From Nelumbo lutea (lineage: Eukaryota > Streptophyta > Magnoliopsida > Proteales > Nelumbonaceae), in contig JAKGHH010000005.1 of NCBI GenBank assembly GCA_022828595.1, forward strand, positions 66,769,655 to 66,833,654: a DNA stretch of 64,000 bases. Direction: 5' to 3'. The notes under the pieces were generated by a model. It had not been told where the DNA came from and ran no database searches. It saw only the letters and a program-made list of their open reading frames with translations. The position numbers were made by a program, and so were the translations under genes. Position 1 is the stretch's first letter, and each line of letters begins with the position of its first letter. Shown in pieces: positions 11,501 to 22,600 of the stretch.

Positions 11501-14500
11501 AGATAAAGCCCACTCCCAAATAAACTTTGCAAATTGGCAAGACACCAGAAGATGAAAACTGGTCTCCCCATCAGCCTTACAAAGAATACACCATTGAGAG
11601 GACAAACAAGCATTGGGTCTCTTCTTTTGGAGCAGATCACCAGTGTTGAATCTTTCCAAAAAGGCTTCCCAACAAAAACTACCAACCTTAGGAGGAGTTG
11701 GTCTACACCAAACCTCATTAACAGGGAGGGGGGGTTATAGGATTGGAGGGCTGGCATAGCACTTTAAAGAAAGAGGCACAGGAGAAAAAGCCAATAGGGG
11801 TGGGGGTCAAGATTCTACAGTCTTCCTTAGTACCAAATCTCTCTATTTGGTACTGGTAAAAAGGATCAGTTGGTTTTAGATCATGTGGAAGGGGTCTGGG
11901 GGAACCCCATTCCACAGAGAGTAGAAAGCCTTTGCTTGGTCGGTGCCTTGGATAGTGTACTAACAGTCAACCGCTTAAAGACTAGGGGATTATGTCTAGC
12001 AAATATCTGTGTTATGTGCTGTTCGGAGGAAGAGTCTGTCTTACATTTTCTTCTCCTGTAAGATAGCTAACAATTTGGAAATTCTATTCGTCTCCCTTTG
12101 GGTATGGAGTATTTCAGCCAAGCTCAACAGCTGAACAACCTAACTTCTCTTCTTGGCCAATTCTTGGGGGAAGCAGGAAAGCAAGGTTAGTTTGGAGCTG
12201 CATTCCCTTTGCCATATGCTGGACTCTGTGGAATGAAAGAAACAAAAGAATTTTTGAAGATAAAAAAAAAATTCTGAACCTCTGGTGGCTACTAGTGGGG
12301 AATTTAGTAGCAGACTGGGTCTAGGTGCTTCCAAGACTTTGATCAAGTTAGTAGGACAGTTTTGGGGTTTGAATTTCTGGAATGCACTTGAAATTCAGTC
12401 TTTGTAATTTGTCTCAATTTTGTTTGAGCTCATGTTGTTTAGGTCAGAGTTGTTTGGTTTTGCAAGATAGGTGTCACCTTGTCACCTCCTGGACAGTATC
12501 TTTCTTCTTTTTATTTAATAAAATTTTCATTTTACTCTTCAAAATAAAATGCTTCTATACTCTCGTGCCCATAATTATCAAATAAAATTCCTTTTTCCTG
12601 GAGTTCCTTTCGAATAGCATAGAGCCCTTTTATCAACAGCTAAATGAGTGTCCCAATGAGCATGCATAAATTGGTTAATCACACTCACGCCATAAGAAAT
12701 ACCGGGCTATGTCATGCAAAGGTATAATAACTTCCCCACAAGTCTCTAAAACACTACCCTACCAGGCAATGACTAGCCAATTGTAGCAAATAACTTATGA
12801 TTAAGGTCAGGGTAGAAGCAAGCTTAGCACCAAGTTTGCCTATCTCTGTCAACAAGTTAAGTACATACTTCTTTTGAGACACAAAGATGCCTTGGATCTT
12901 GCTACTTCAATTCCCAAGAATTACCATAGCTCACCAAGGTCCTTAATCTAAAACAATGTGTTAAGTAGGAATGGCAATTTCTACCCTAACTGCCTTAACA
13001 GGGTGTTTTTTTTTTTGCTTGGAAAACGGGTTTTGTGGTGGGGGTGGGTTTTGGAATTTTACAACCCATACATTTCATGTGAAAGATAGTTGATAGTTTA
13101 TGTGTTTTTTACAAGTTTTAGTCAAATAATTGGAAACTTTGATGTCTGTTCATGTTGTTTTACTTGTTTTTGGTTATACATAATAGGAAATAATAGGAAA
13201 TTAGATGCGGGTTCTGGACCCAATCCAACCCACCTGACCTGCACCACCCTCAAATGCAAGGAGGGTATGGTTGAGGAGGGTTTTACATATTCATGTGTGG
13301 GGATGGTTTGGATTTTCAAAGTCCAACTTGCAACGAGTTTTGGGGAGGGTATGGGTTGGGAGGTCTAGGGAGGTGGGTAGGGTCTAGAATTTACAAAACA
13401 CTCCTTGAACCTGCACTGTTGCCATCCTTGCTAAGAAGTTGTTTAAGTATCCTAATTTCCTACACATCATTTCCTATAACTACAATATCATCAACGTAGA
13501 CTTTAAGGATAGTCACTAAAGCATCTCTCCTCTTCACAAAGACAGTGTGATCTAACTGGGTTTGTATTTGACCAAATCCAACAGAAGCATTTTGGTATCT
13601 CTCAAACCAAGCTGTTGGAGATTGTTCGAGCCCTTAGAGAGGTTTTTGCAATCTGCATACCTTTTCTTGCATCTCCTTGCTATACATCCAAGGAGGAAGA
13701 GACCTGTAGACTTCTTCGTGAATGTCCCCATTCAAAATGCTTTTTTTTTATTTTATTTTTTTTAATTTTTTACATCAAATTGATATAAGGGCCATGAAAA
13801 GGTGGTTGCAAAGGAAAAAAGAGGACACGGGCAAAATTCATTTTGGTTGTGGGTGTAAAAGTCTCCAAGCAGTCAATGCCATACAACTATGCATACCTTT
13901 TAGCTACAAATCTAGCCTTATACCCTTCAATAGATCCATTTCCATGTTATTTGATTGTGTACACCCACCTGCAACCTCTGGGCCCTTAGCTTTAGTCAAA
14001 TAGGCAATTTCCCGTGTATTATTTTTTTGCAATGCTTCCATATCAGTTTTCATATCATCCTTCTATTTGGGTTTAGACAATGCTTCTGATATAGTTTTAG
14101 GGATGGACCAAGAAGAAACAGAGTCTAAAAAAGGAATAATGTGAGGGTGTCAACAAGTCATATGAAAGATGCTTAGAAATACAATGAGCAGTGCACTTAT
14201 GTTTGCCCTTTCATACAACAACAGGAGGATCAAGGTCATGGAAAGAAGGTGAAGTTTCTGTACCTGTACCCACCGTCACTTCAGTAATTGGTGGTCAGGA
14301 GGCTTTGTTGATGAAGGGGGGACAATCTACTCATTCTTGTGCCTTTGATAGACCTGCATTGGTTGGGTGGTAGATGGAGAAAGAATGGTAGGAGGGTCTG
14401 TAGAAGGACTAGAAGGAGAGGTAGGATGAGAAGAAGGGGCAGGAGAGACAGGAATTGCAGAAGACTCAAACAAAAGAAACATCCAAAGGAATTGACGAGG

Positions 14501-17500
14501 ACGAAATAGGTGCTGGGAGGGGATGTGAAATGACACATGATTTTGAAGGGGTATGAAATAACCTATGATTCTCCCTGTTAGAAGGAATGCAATAGAAAGG
14601 GAGGAACTCAACAAAAGTGACATCCATGGAAACAAAATGTGTGCCACTAACAGGATCATAACAATAATAACCCTTTTGTTTGGAGGCATAATGAAGAAGA
14701 TGTATTTTCTAGGCTTGGATTTAAACTTGTGTCTCTGAGAATTGGGGATATGGACATAACAAGTGCAGCCAAATACTTGGAGAGGAATAGAAAATGAGTT
14801 TTCATCTTTGAAAAAAAGACAAAGGAAACTTAAGATCAAGAACTCTTGAGGGCATACAATTAAAATATATAGATCGCTCATATGATATAAATAGAAATTA
14901 TTTATGATACAAGGGGTAATCGTACATATATTACCAATTGGGTATTTTCTGAACGGAGCCTGGATACTTCATTTTATTGGTCCAACCAAGCCAACCATAA
15001 ATTATTCTAATTGATAATATTAATATTGATCCCCCAAAGAAATTGATCTAATTGTACTTCACGCTCCAAATAATTGATGGTTCAATCAATCTTATACATC
15101 AGTAAGAATAGCATCTCCTCAATACTTCACTAGAACATGAGATGTAAATAAATTGTATCTTTAACAATGTGTCGATTTTTCCTTGTAGTTACCACATTTT
15201 GTTGAAACAAAAACTTTGATAAACAACTTTAACAATGTCATCAAAATATTCTTTTGAATTATTGGATCTGAATAATTTGATGCTGGTATTAAATTGAGTA
15301 AAGAATAAATTCATGAAACTGTTTAACTAACTTAGAAACTTTATTGTGAGAACGCATCAAATGAGTCCAAGTGTATCTAGAAAAATCATCAGTAAACAAG
15401 AGGACATACTTATAACCACCCATGGAAAAAATCATCAATATACAAGAGAAAGTGTAAATGGCTCAACCCCCACACATCATAGTACAAAATACTAAAAGGA
15501 AACTTGGTTCTTTTATTGTTTAAAGAATAAGAATATCTACTATGTTTTGATATTTGACAGGACTCACAATGTAGACTAGATAGACTAACACTCTTGAAGC
15601 CTTAAACAACTTAGGAAATATCAGACTTCAAGAAGAAAAAAGATAAATGTCCAAATAAAAAATGACACAACATAATTTGATCGAAGGACTTAGATACAAT
15701 AGATTCTAAAGCCCCCCATTGTGATTGTAGCTGTTTTTTCTTAGGCACATCAAGTAGATATTATCCCATTTGTCTCATGACCACTATAAATCACTTTCTC
15801 AGACTTAAAGTCCTAAAAAACATAGTAAGTAGGAAAAAAGTTTATACACCAGTTTAAGGATTTAGTTAAACTATTAATAGAAAGCAGCCTGGTTTTAAGT
15901 TTGGGGACATGAAGGACAAAGGGTAGGTTAAGGGTCTCAGTGGCTCTAATGTCTCCCTTTCAAGAAATGGGAGCAAGAGAACCATCGGTTAGGGATATTT
16001 TGTCTCTGACTAGGAAGAAGCTGGTAGGTAAAATGTATTGGGAAATCAAGAAGCAACATGCCCATAGAATGAACATGCAGAGATGAAGATATTTGAGAAA
16101 GGATGAGGGAGTAGGTGATTAACCAGTAGTAAATCTTAAGATCCAATAAGAAATAAGTGAAGAAAAAAAAAAAGAAAAAAAGTGGTCCAGAAAAGTGGAA
16201 GGGAAGAAGGAAAAAAAAAGAGGTTTGGGGAAGGAGTCATGGCTGGTTCCCGGCCACTATCATTGATATATTTGAACCACTATAAATAAGTGTAATTACT
16301 AGAATGCCCTTAAGAGGGTGGCTGCATGAGAAGAAATATAAGGGGCTTTGTAATCCCCTTATTCTAAAGCCCATCAACATAAAAAAAATTGCCCCAAGGA
16401 AATGAGGTGGTCTCTTGGCCCAAATAACTCAACAAGGAGAAAAACTAGAAAGAGCAAAATGAGAAGTAAGTTCATTTTGGAGAATCTAGTAGTTGTCCAA
16501 TAGGTGATAAAAAGAGGAAAAATTGACCAGTAAGAGGAGTGCCATTTGAGTTTATGGTTTTAAAAGAGGAAAGCATGAAAGCATTTTTTGAGGACCTGGG
16601 ATAATGAGTAATGATCTAGGTCTGGAAGTTTGATGGACATGGCCTTTAAAAAATGGAATAGAAAAACAGGATGCATCCAACTCATATAGTTAGGAATTAG
16701 GATAAGACTCACGATTTTGTCTCCTTAAAAGTGAAACATGAATACATGATGCCTAGTGTTCTTTGTATGTAGTTCATAGTGAAATAGAATACAAGATGGC
16801 CTCCTCTGGGCAGTGAGGTGTTCCCCATCTATGTTCTTTTGCATCGAGTTTGCAACACCAACATTGGTGCTGTAGGGCTTCTTGTTTTTGCTCTTTCTTT
16901 GACCTTCCTGTGGTTTGTGATGATATATGTCTCTTCTTTGCCTACTCATAGAAAGCAACAGAGGTATGGAGGTGGTCTCAAATCAAACAAATAAAGCAAG
17001 AATGTCAAACTAATCAAATAGAATCTAACGTAGTAACATAGCCAACTTTAGCTGTGGTCAAATCATTTATTTCCTCATGGATTATTGATCTACCTGCAAT
17101 TTCCCTTTTAGATGAATTTAGGGCCAAACCTTATTCCAAATTTGCCACAATTTCTATACATAGTCTTTTTGGAAAATGAAATCTATAATTAAGTTATCAA
17201 AACAATGGGAAAGGGGTTACATTTCCATTAGCAAAGAATATATGCACATGGCACATGGAAGAATAAGCTTAAACCGCTATTAAAAGGAATGTGTTCTTAG
17301 TTTTAAAGTTTAGACCCTATTACCTTTTTATTAATTTTACTATTTGGCTGAGCTCATACAGCACAAAAAAACTGCAACTAGAAGCCCCAAAGTAATTGAC
17401 CTAAATATAAAGTTATAGCTGCTCAAAAGGGCTGAACGTGCTCAAAACAGGCTAGACCTGCCCAGAAAATACCAGCAACTTTAATAATGGTAGATTGCTG

Positions 17501-18418
17501 CTGTTTCATTAAAGAATGACATGGACTTTTCTCTCTTTTTTTGGATGAAGATTGCTGCTGTTTCGTTAACTAGATTTATGTCGTGTCTTTGTTTCTTTAG
17601 TGCAGTTGCATTCAAAATTTTCTTTAGTGAGGATCTTTTTCCATAGCTTTGGACTTATATCATGATTGTTTAGAATTGCAGTTATTAATTATAATGATAT
17701 TGGAGCCTTGGAGGTGAATAATTTATCATTTTGGTTGGCTACTCAAATTCTGTCCTGCTGCTGTGCTCTATCAAGAGCCATGTTGTGCTATTTGTTTATC
17801 TTTTGATTTGGTAAATGCCGTGCTACATTATATATTATGATATAGCCCGTGAGTACGGTTGTTCGATCATTCATGAATTGATTTAAGACTATAAGCATCT
17901 TAAGAACAAATTCCATTTTTTTTCTACCAAAAAAATAACAAAATCTAACTGGGTTTTAACAATTTTTAGCACTAGAGCCACTTAGATGACAAGATTGTGG
18001 AAGATGAGCTCTACCACATAATGGAGAATATGGAAATTTCTTTCTAAATGATTATGTCCAGGTTTTTTCTTACCGGCATCAACGGTTCAGTCCTACAATT
18101 TTTAGTGTAGAAAAAATTTAATGGATTTATGTTTTTGACTATTAGGTTAGGATGAAGCTTGTGAAGGATTGGCTACCAGTGCTGATTGTTTGCAAAGACA
18201 ACAGCTCACCAATGCTGCCCAGTCATAAATCACTGTATCAAGAACTGGAGGAGACATTCCTTGGGATAATCTCAACATTGCCCATGTCTGATGCACAGGG
18301 GTTGCTGCCACAGTGCCTTAGCTTCTCCACCCGTAATGTTGAGGACTGCCCACACCTGGTCTCAGCCTTCAACACATGGTTCCGGCGAGCAACTCGACCA
18401 CCACACAGTTTTGATTGA
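5553..18418 (+). CDS. BTB/POZ domain-containing protein (At1g63850-type), two exons with an 11.4 kb intron
   Basis: The coding exons are 5553-6752 and 18146-18418, joined in phase 0 at CAG|GTACTA and ATTAG|GTTAGG, giving 490 residues. The ATG at 5553 is chosen because an in-frame TGA lies upstream; the frame can be opened earlier only at a TTG (5538). The N-terminus has a basic patch (KKRQR) and a serine run (about residues 45-57). A BTB fold follows, about residues 65-185, with [30 protein letters not shown] and LQLLYT. A helical BACK-like half follows, and exon 2 supplies the C-terminus ([14 protein letters not shown] to the final SFD). Plant proteins of this type are presumed substrate adaptors or protein-interaction factors; many BTB proteins bind CUL3, but this subfamily's partners are not evident from sequence. 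The intron is filled with nested retrotransposons. The first exon is unusually C/T-rich in codon choice compared with the intron. Confidence 0.92.
7758..8164 (-). repeat. Copia 3' LTR
   Basis: In element orientation it begins TGTTGAATTATTTGG directly after the purine-rich tract, and ends near CCCAATACT. It aligns along its whole length with 16034-16434, with shared phrases such as GGAAGGGAAGAAG, ATCATTGATATATTTG and AGAATGCCCTTAAGAGGG. Differences are frequent, so the insertion is old. Confidence 0.85.
9747..11834 (-). mobile_element. Second 5'-truncated LINE (LINE-B) inserted in LINE-A, opposite strand
   Basis: On the minus strand it reads from a zf-RVT domain ([33 protein letters not shown], with Cys/His spacing of the domain, about 11530-11660). 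It continues through a linker ([21 protein letters not shown]) to an RNase H domain ([12 protein letters not shown], then [28 protein letters not shown] and [11 protein letters not shown], down to about 9920). The 3' end is at the left, next to a T-run (poly-A on the minus strand) at about 9747-9755. AAATCT occurs at both edges (9741-9746 and 11835-11840), and the LINE-A reading resumes across it. The RNase H domain is split by another insertion (10242-11066). Confidence 0.82.
10242..11066 (+). repeat. Probable solo LTR of a Ty3/gypsy-type element inside LINE-B
   Basis: This GC-richer block interrupts the LINE-B RNase H frame between DENGV and the KFPFIKVV segment. It contains repeated CTCGG/ACCTCGG phrases and a TATA box (AGTATATAAAGACC near 10830). 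A CT-rich leader follows, then a phrase (TAACTCAGCCATCGGAGTGT, near 10930) of a kind I recall from Ty3/gypsy LTR 3' regions. There is no coding domain, no second copy and no primer-binding or polypurine tract, so a solo LTR is likeliest. No clean target duplication was found and the ends are approximate. Confidence 0.6.
12966..13390. mobile_element. Short insertion inside the copia reverse transcriptase
   Basis: The copia RT frame (down to the [10 protein letters not shown] segment at 12860 and from YVDDIVV at 13480) is interrupted by about 425 bases rich in GGGT/GGTTTTGG. AAAACA-type sequence lies at both borders (about 12952 and 13397). It resembles the GGGTTGGG-type repeats elsewhere in the window. 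I recognise no coding content. Confidence 0.5.
14881..15112. mobile_element. 232-base foreign block inside copia integrase, possibly plastid-derived
   Basis: The copia integrase frame breaks at about 14880 and resumes at about 15113, with the block replacing roughly 25-30 codons. The block has no repeat structure or inverted ends. Its texture (AT-rich with phrases like CAACCAAGCCAACCATAAAT and GATCCCCCAAAG) reminds me of plastid intergenic DNA, but I cannot name the plastid locus. If it is plastid DNA, this is a NUPT fragment captured during repair. Otherwise it is an unidentified insertion. Confidence 0.4.
16034..16434 (-). repeat. Copia 5' LTR
   Basis: This is the second copy of the 7758-8164 repeat. 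In element orientation it begins TGTTGAGTTATTTGGGCC and ends near CCCAATACA. The protease remnant starts within about 50 bases downstream, so the normal primer-binding site and gag are missing. Confidence 0.8.
16435..18145. other. Remaining intron DNA, no firm feature
   Basis: No convincing coding domain was found. A minus-strand stretch at about 16725-16958 contains Cys/His-poor, Lys-rich residues and could be a gag remnant, but the usual zinc knuckle is not visible. The last 600 bases are AT-rich and lead into the BTB exon 2 acceptor. Confidence 0.4.
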
Positions 18419-20406
18419 AATGGGATGGTTTGTTGCTCTTGTGATCATCTACTGCCGTGTGGAGTTAGGGAACATCTGTTCTGGAGTTTTGCATTTAGAA
18501 CGAAGTAACAAAGACCAGAAAACATTGTGTCTATTCAAACAGTGTTGCAGAAGAAGCAAACTACTATGTACATTGTAGTATATATTGTGCATATTATAAC
18601 TTTTTTAACAGTAGTATTCAGTTTCCCACTGTTACTGAGTACTGACACTTGCAGCCTTGCCGAGGAATAAAAGTGAATTCCATTTTCATAATAAAGAAAG
18701 GCAGATGGAGTTTCATTTTCATCACTCGTCTTTTTTCTCGGTTTGATTAATATATCACTCTGATACACAAATAATTGCGATTCTGTTTCTATTAGTAACA
18801 ATCAATCAATGTATTGCGTTCATAACTGCGTCTCGATACAGAGAGTCCAAAGAAATGCTACCACTATCTCTTTTAACGTTGATTACTGAAATATGTCGTT
18901 TCCCAATCATCATCATCATCATCGTGTATGCAACAGCCAAGATGGTCGTTCAACCAAGAACCACGCTATGCTTGACCTCGAACTCTTGATAATCGTGTAA
19001 ATTGAGCATCCGTTGTTGGATTAAGCATTCAATTACAAATGGTAGCTTAGGGGCCTTTGAACGATGCTTCTTAAAGTATGGGAATGAGTATGGAAAAAAG
19101 GCAAATTTAAGAAACCTATGGGATACACTGTATATGCATAGACAAGATAAAAAAAACTTGGGATATGTATGAATACGTTGGTCAGGGAATTCTAATAAAT
19201 TTAAAAGAAATTATACAAATTATTAATAATTAATTAAGAGAAGTTTTGCCAGAATTTCTATCTATGTATCAATGCCAATAAATTTTCAAATATTACTATT
19301 AATTAATTAACAAAAGTTAATAATAATTAATTGGTTATCAAAAGTAAGCAAAAACTATTTACATTACAAAAATACTAGTAATTAATTAACATAAAATGGG
19401 TTAATTAATTTAGACCAAATTACTTTTTTTACATGTTAGATTATTTGTTTTTTTAATTATTTTAATTTTAAAATGGGTTATACTTGCTTACCCCGTCTTT
19501 CTCTCCTCGGTGGATGGGTTACATCTACCATGTGGTAGAAATAGAGTATAGATTATATAGGAACCTTCCATAATTGACTTATATTTGTGTTTCAATCACC
19601 ATTTAAGGCACTAGTAAGAATTGATCCATCACAAGTAAAGGGTTTAAAAGTCCAACATTTTATTATGTTGATAGAATTTGTGGTTTAAACATATGCACAT
19701 TAGCTATAGAAGTAATATTCTATATAAATTAAGAAAAAAACCAAGTAGATTAACTTTTCTTACAAAATATTATTTTCTATCCATCAAAAACTTGCAAACA
19801 TTCAGAGCTCTTTTACTTGAGTTTCACATAACAAAACCCGTGCATTGCACAGGGTTGAATTTCTATAACGGAACCAAAAAATAACAAATAAAGAGTTTTG
19901 GCCATTCCACTTCTGTCACGTATCGTTAGCACTAAGAACCGATACGCAGCCGATACTTTAAATCATGGCCTCGAGTCCTGGACTGAGACCCCGATGTTGT
20001 GATGATACTGCAAAACTTGTAGGTTCTACATCTATAAAATTATTAGTGGACACAAAATCTTCATTTTATGCTCAGCTCAGCTATGATCAATTCCAGTAAC
20101 AAGTAACAAATTAATACAGATTTTTTCATTTGGTAGGCCACAAATTCAGAAAGAGTTAATTCGTCATTTTATTCATCTGTCCCTTCTTGTTTAACAAAAG
20201 TAGAGTTAATTTGGCTTCATCAATCACATATCAACACATTATACAGATAGAGAAAAAGTGAAAAACCATCAAAATAAAAATTCCTAATCAGCAAAAGCAA
20301 CTCGGAGGACTCTATGAAGGAATCACAGACTACCAAGAAACACCAAAAGCACAACAACATAGTATCCGATTTGCATCTTTCTTCTTCTCTTACTTCCCCC
20401 AGATCT
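18419..20406. other. BTB 3' UTR and intergenic DNA
   Basis: Likely polyadenylation signals for the BTB gene are AATAAA-type at 18667 and 18691. The DNA beyond is AT-rich, including runs of AATTAATTAA at 19220-19410. A short CGTATCG..CGATAC..TTTAAATCATGG patch at about 19918-19968 looks like half of the hAT-like MITE family described below. No gene is seen. Confidence 0.5.
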
Positions 20407-20892
20407 TCACCACCCCTGAACAGGCCACCTCTTCTCTGGGTCCGGCAGCCATGAAGATCGGTTTTTCTTTTTCTTCTTCTTCTTCTTCTCCTCCACCTTG
20501 GAAGTGCTCCCAGTGTCAACATCTTCCTTGGCCTCCTCACCTCTGCCGCCGTCAATACTATTAGCCCCACTGTCAGTACCGCTCTCAGAATCACCACCAC
20601 CACCACCGTCGCTTTTCCCCGGTTTGCAGAGGACACGGCTTAGAAATTTCCAGGCTTTCTTCTTCTTGGGGCGTGCTGCGGGGTGTGCAGGGAGAGGGTT
20701 AGTGCATTCGTCATCGTTGGCAGCCCTCGCAGGTGGAGAGAGCTTCTCATAGCTGGTACTTCTGGCACACTCCAAAGAGATCGACTCGGACACGAGCATA
20801 GAGCTGTTGCTTTCACCTCCGCTCTGTTTGGTGGAAGAAGACGCTGAGCCTGAAGATCCTCCTCCTGTCTCAAAGCTTCCACGCGTCTCCAT
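20407..20892 (-). CDS. Small Ser/Gly/Lys-rich plant protein ending WPVQGW
   Basis: This is a single-exon frame of 161 residues. The first in-frame ATG is at 20892; upstream codons are open to a GTG at 20982, but no ATG exists there. The N-terminal third is Ser/Gly-rich and acidic. A central basic segment (PKKKKAWKFLSRVLC, about residues 76-91) follows. Then come a Gly/Asp/Ser-rich linker, an acidic stretch, and a run of nine lysines before the C-terminal SSWLPDPEKRWPVQGW. That tryptophan-bearing end is, from memory, shared by a set of small uncharacterised plant proteins; I cannot name a studied member with confidence. There is no signal peptide or membrane segment. A nuclear or peripheral location would fit the basic patches but is inference. 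A CT-repeat leader lies upstream at about 21057-21076. Confidence 0.8.
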   Translation of the reverse strand: METRGSFETGGGSSGSASSSTKQSGGESNSSMLVSESISLECARSTSYEKLSPPARAANDDECTNPLPAHPAARPKKKKAWKFLSRVLCKPGKSDGGGGGDSESGTDSGANSIDGGRGEEAKEDVDTGSTSKVEEKKKKKKKKNRSSWLPDPEKRWPVQGW

Positions 20893-22430
20893 CTTTTCTA
20901 TTCTGATTTTGACGTCGAAAAGAAAACGTGGCGAGAGATGAGAATGGGATTGGAGGAGAGCGTCGAGTCGAGGCTGAGACACTCTCTTCTTTCCTCTGAC
21001 AGTGATCGTGCAAATCTTGTGGTAATAGTTAGTTAGTAGTAGACCAGTAGTATATTCTCTCTCTCTCTCTCTCTCTGTGTTTCTTACGTTTTACTCCTCC
21101 CTGCTGTGACGAGTTTTTTCGAGTGTGGGATGGAGTGCTGGCGTTGAATTTGACCACTCGGGCGAGTCCGCACTCGGTTTTTAAAGGTAAACCCGGGTGT
21201 GGCGCACGCGCTCCATGCGCCAAGGGCCATAGGATCCCGTGTGATATAAAGTTGAGATCATGAAATGAGATGCAGCGCCTGGAGACCGTGGCCGCCTGGG
21301 CCCACTCTGGGACCGCAGTTGCATGTGCGCCGTGGATTCCGGATTCCGGCCCACCCCGATTCCGATTTCCAGTTTCCAAGTGGATCTCTGAGTCATGTAA
21401 TAGCTCTATCCTCAATACCCCCATGGCTCACTAGCCCAGCCCAGCCCAACTTGATAATTAATATAAGGGGATTGATCATGGTGATCCACGTGCATCCATT
21501 AACCTTTGACCAACGTAAATATAAAACTATAATGCTAAAGCATACTATTATTTATTTATTTTCCCATTATCTATACGCATGCATTACTCTTACAGTCTTA
21601 CTTTACTAAGATTTAGATATATACAACATAATAAAGTTGGCTTTCTTATATAATCAACTTGTCATTGACTCATCCGGTTGGACCGGTCATAGACTATGAT
21701 TGTGGTTCTACTTCTCATTAACTTATAATCCACCTAAATAATACAAGATATGCATTCACTTCTTATATAATCAATTTGTTATAGACTATGATCCGTGTGA
21801 TGTATAGACTTTGCTAAGTTTGCCCAATATTTTTTGATATATTTATATATTATCAACCTATTCTATCTAGAAATTGAGGTATAAAGTTCAATATGCCCAA
21901 GCCCAAGCTTAGCCTAGCTTGAGCAGGGATGACAACAGATTGGGTTGGAGGAGGGTTTTTCTTTATAATAAATTCAGTTATTTAAATATTTAAATAAAGT
22001 GTAAAATATTTTAAAAAATTTGTTATTTAAATTTTATTTATTTTAAAGTTATTACATAATATTAAATATTTTTATATAATATTTGTCTATTTTTAATATT
22101 TTTATTTATAATATTTAGTTATTGAAAATTTTAAATAATATTTTTTTTATTTTTAATTTTTAATATTTGAGTAATATTTAAATTGAATAATTTGTAAAAT
22201 TATAATTTATATTGTTAGTACATAATTTTGTTATGAATTTCATAACAAATATAAAATTATTAATAATCTGAAAATATTAGTAAATCTGCAATAATTTTTT
22301 TTTTGTGTTTTTAATAAATATTTTAAAATTATTGCATAATTTTATTATAATATTTAAATAAATTTTAATTTTTTTAACTCAAGCTTTCTTTTTTAATAGA
22401 TGTAGATAAAAAGTGGAGGATAAGATAAAG
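20893..22430. other. Leader/promoter of the WPVQGW gene and AT-rich intergenic DNA
   Basis: The minus-strand gene's leader and promoter should lie in 20893-21450. They include a (CT)n/(GA)n tract at 21057-21076 and a moderately GC-rich block to 21420. From 21600 to 22400 the DNA is very AT-rich with TTTTAATATTT-like runs. Open frames in the GC-rich block are not supported by any recognisable protein. Confidence 0.45.
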
Positions 22431-22600
22431 AGTTTGGATCTCTTGCCCATGAAAACTCTGCCCACATTTATTGCGGCCATACATGGAGAACATCTCATCC
22501 TTTTCATTGTATTATGCAAGGGGAGATGTTCCCAATTCACGGGGGTAGTGTATTGTGGGTAGGTGTGGGCAGAGTTCTCGTGGGCAGGAGATCCCGACTC
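22431..22600. mobile_element. Small foldback MITE (CTCTGCCCAC family)
   Basis: The left end GGATCTCTTGCCCATGAAAA followed by CTCTGCCCAC is mirrored by the right end, whose reverse complement is GGGATCTCCTGCCCACGAGA followed by ACTCTGCCCAC. The centre contains GGGGAGATGTTCCCAATTCA. Related phrases occur at 27693-27860, 36960-37080, 50580-50610 and 61660-61700. No coding capacity. Confidence 0.7.

Larger units (their letters stand above)
8755..12550 (+). mobile_element. 5'-truncated LINE (LINE-A) inserted in the copia RNase H region
   Basis: The sequence reads + through the end of a LINE reverse transcriptase: [42 protein letters not shown], and [21 protein letters not shown] (about 8790-9290). 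It then continues to the RT thumb-linker region (to about 9740). After an interruption by a second LINE it resumes at 11841 with the zf-RVT zinc-binding domain ([23 protein letters not shown], about 11960-12040). It ends in an A-rich tail (AAAATAAAAT, 12541-12550). An 8-base duplication GCTTCTAT flanks it (8747-8754 and 12551-12558). When the two flanks are joined they restore continuous copia reading, which confirms the boundaries. It carries stops and frameshifts. Confidence 0.85.
7758..16434 (-). mobile_element. Degenerate Ty1/copia retrotransposon hosting nested insertions
   Basis: Two roughly 400-base direct repeats (7758-8164 and 16034-16434) frame copia coding remnants in the order expected for minus orientation. 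These are a protease remnant ([11 protein letters not shown] type, about 15800-16030), the integrase core ([12 protein letters not shown] and RKNRHIV, about 15110-15430), the integrase C-terminal region ([18 protein letters not shown], about 14690-14800), reverse transcriptase (YVDDIVV box near 13480 and [10 protein letters not shown] near 12860), and RNase H (RRSTSGYC and VSWRSKKQ, near 8640-8710). A purine-rich tract abuts the 3' LTR at 8165-8178. gag appears lost: the protease begins almost at the 5' LTR. Stops and frameshifts are numerous. I could not find a matching target duplication outside the LTRs. Confidence 0.85.
6753..18145 (+). other. 11.4 kb intron of the BTB gene
   Basis: The donor is CAG|GTACTACT and the acceptor is TGACTATTAG|GTTAGG. 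The first kilobase (to about 7757) and the last 1.7 kb (from 16435) contain no recognisable coding sequence. The middle is a Ty1/copia element with LINE and LTR insertions. Both exons remain open and the conserved protein is continuous across the splice, so the gene has probably tolerated the load. Confidence 0.85.

Noticed and set aside
11069..11659. 196-residue minus-strand frame as a host gene
   Set aside because: It is the zf-RVT and RNase H start of LINE-B.
14327..14881. 184-residue minus-strand open frame as a host gene
   Set aside because: It contains copia integrase-region phrases ([11 protein letters not shown]) with frame errors; it is part of the retrotransposon.
20893..20982. N-terminal extension of the WPVQGW protein to 20982
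   Set aside because: The codon there is GTG and there is no ATG between it and 20892.
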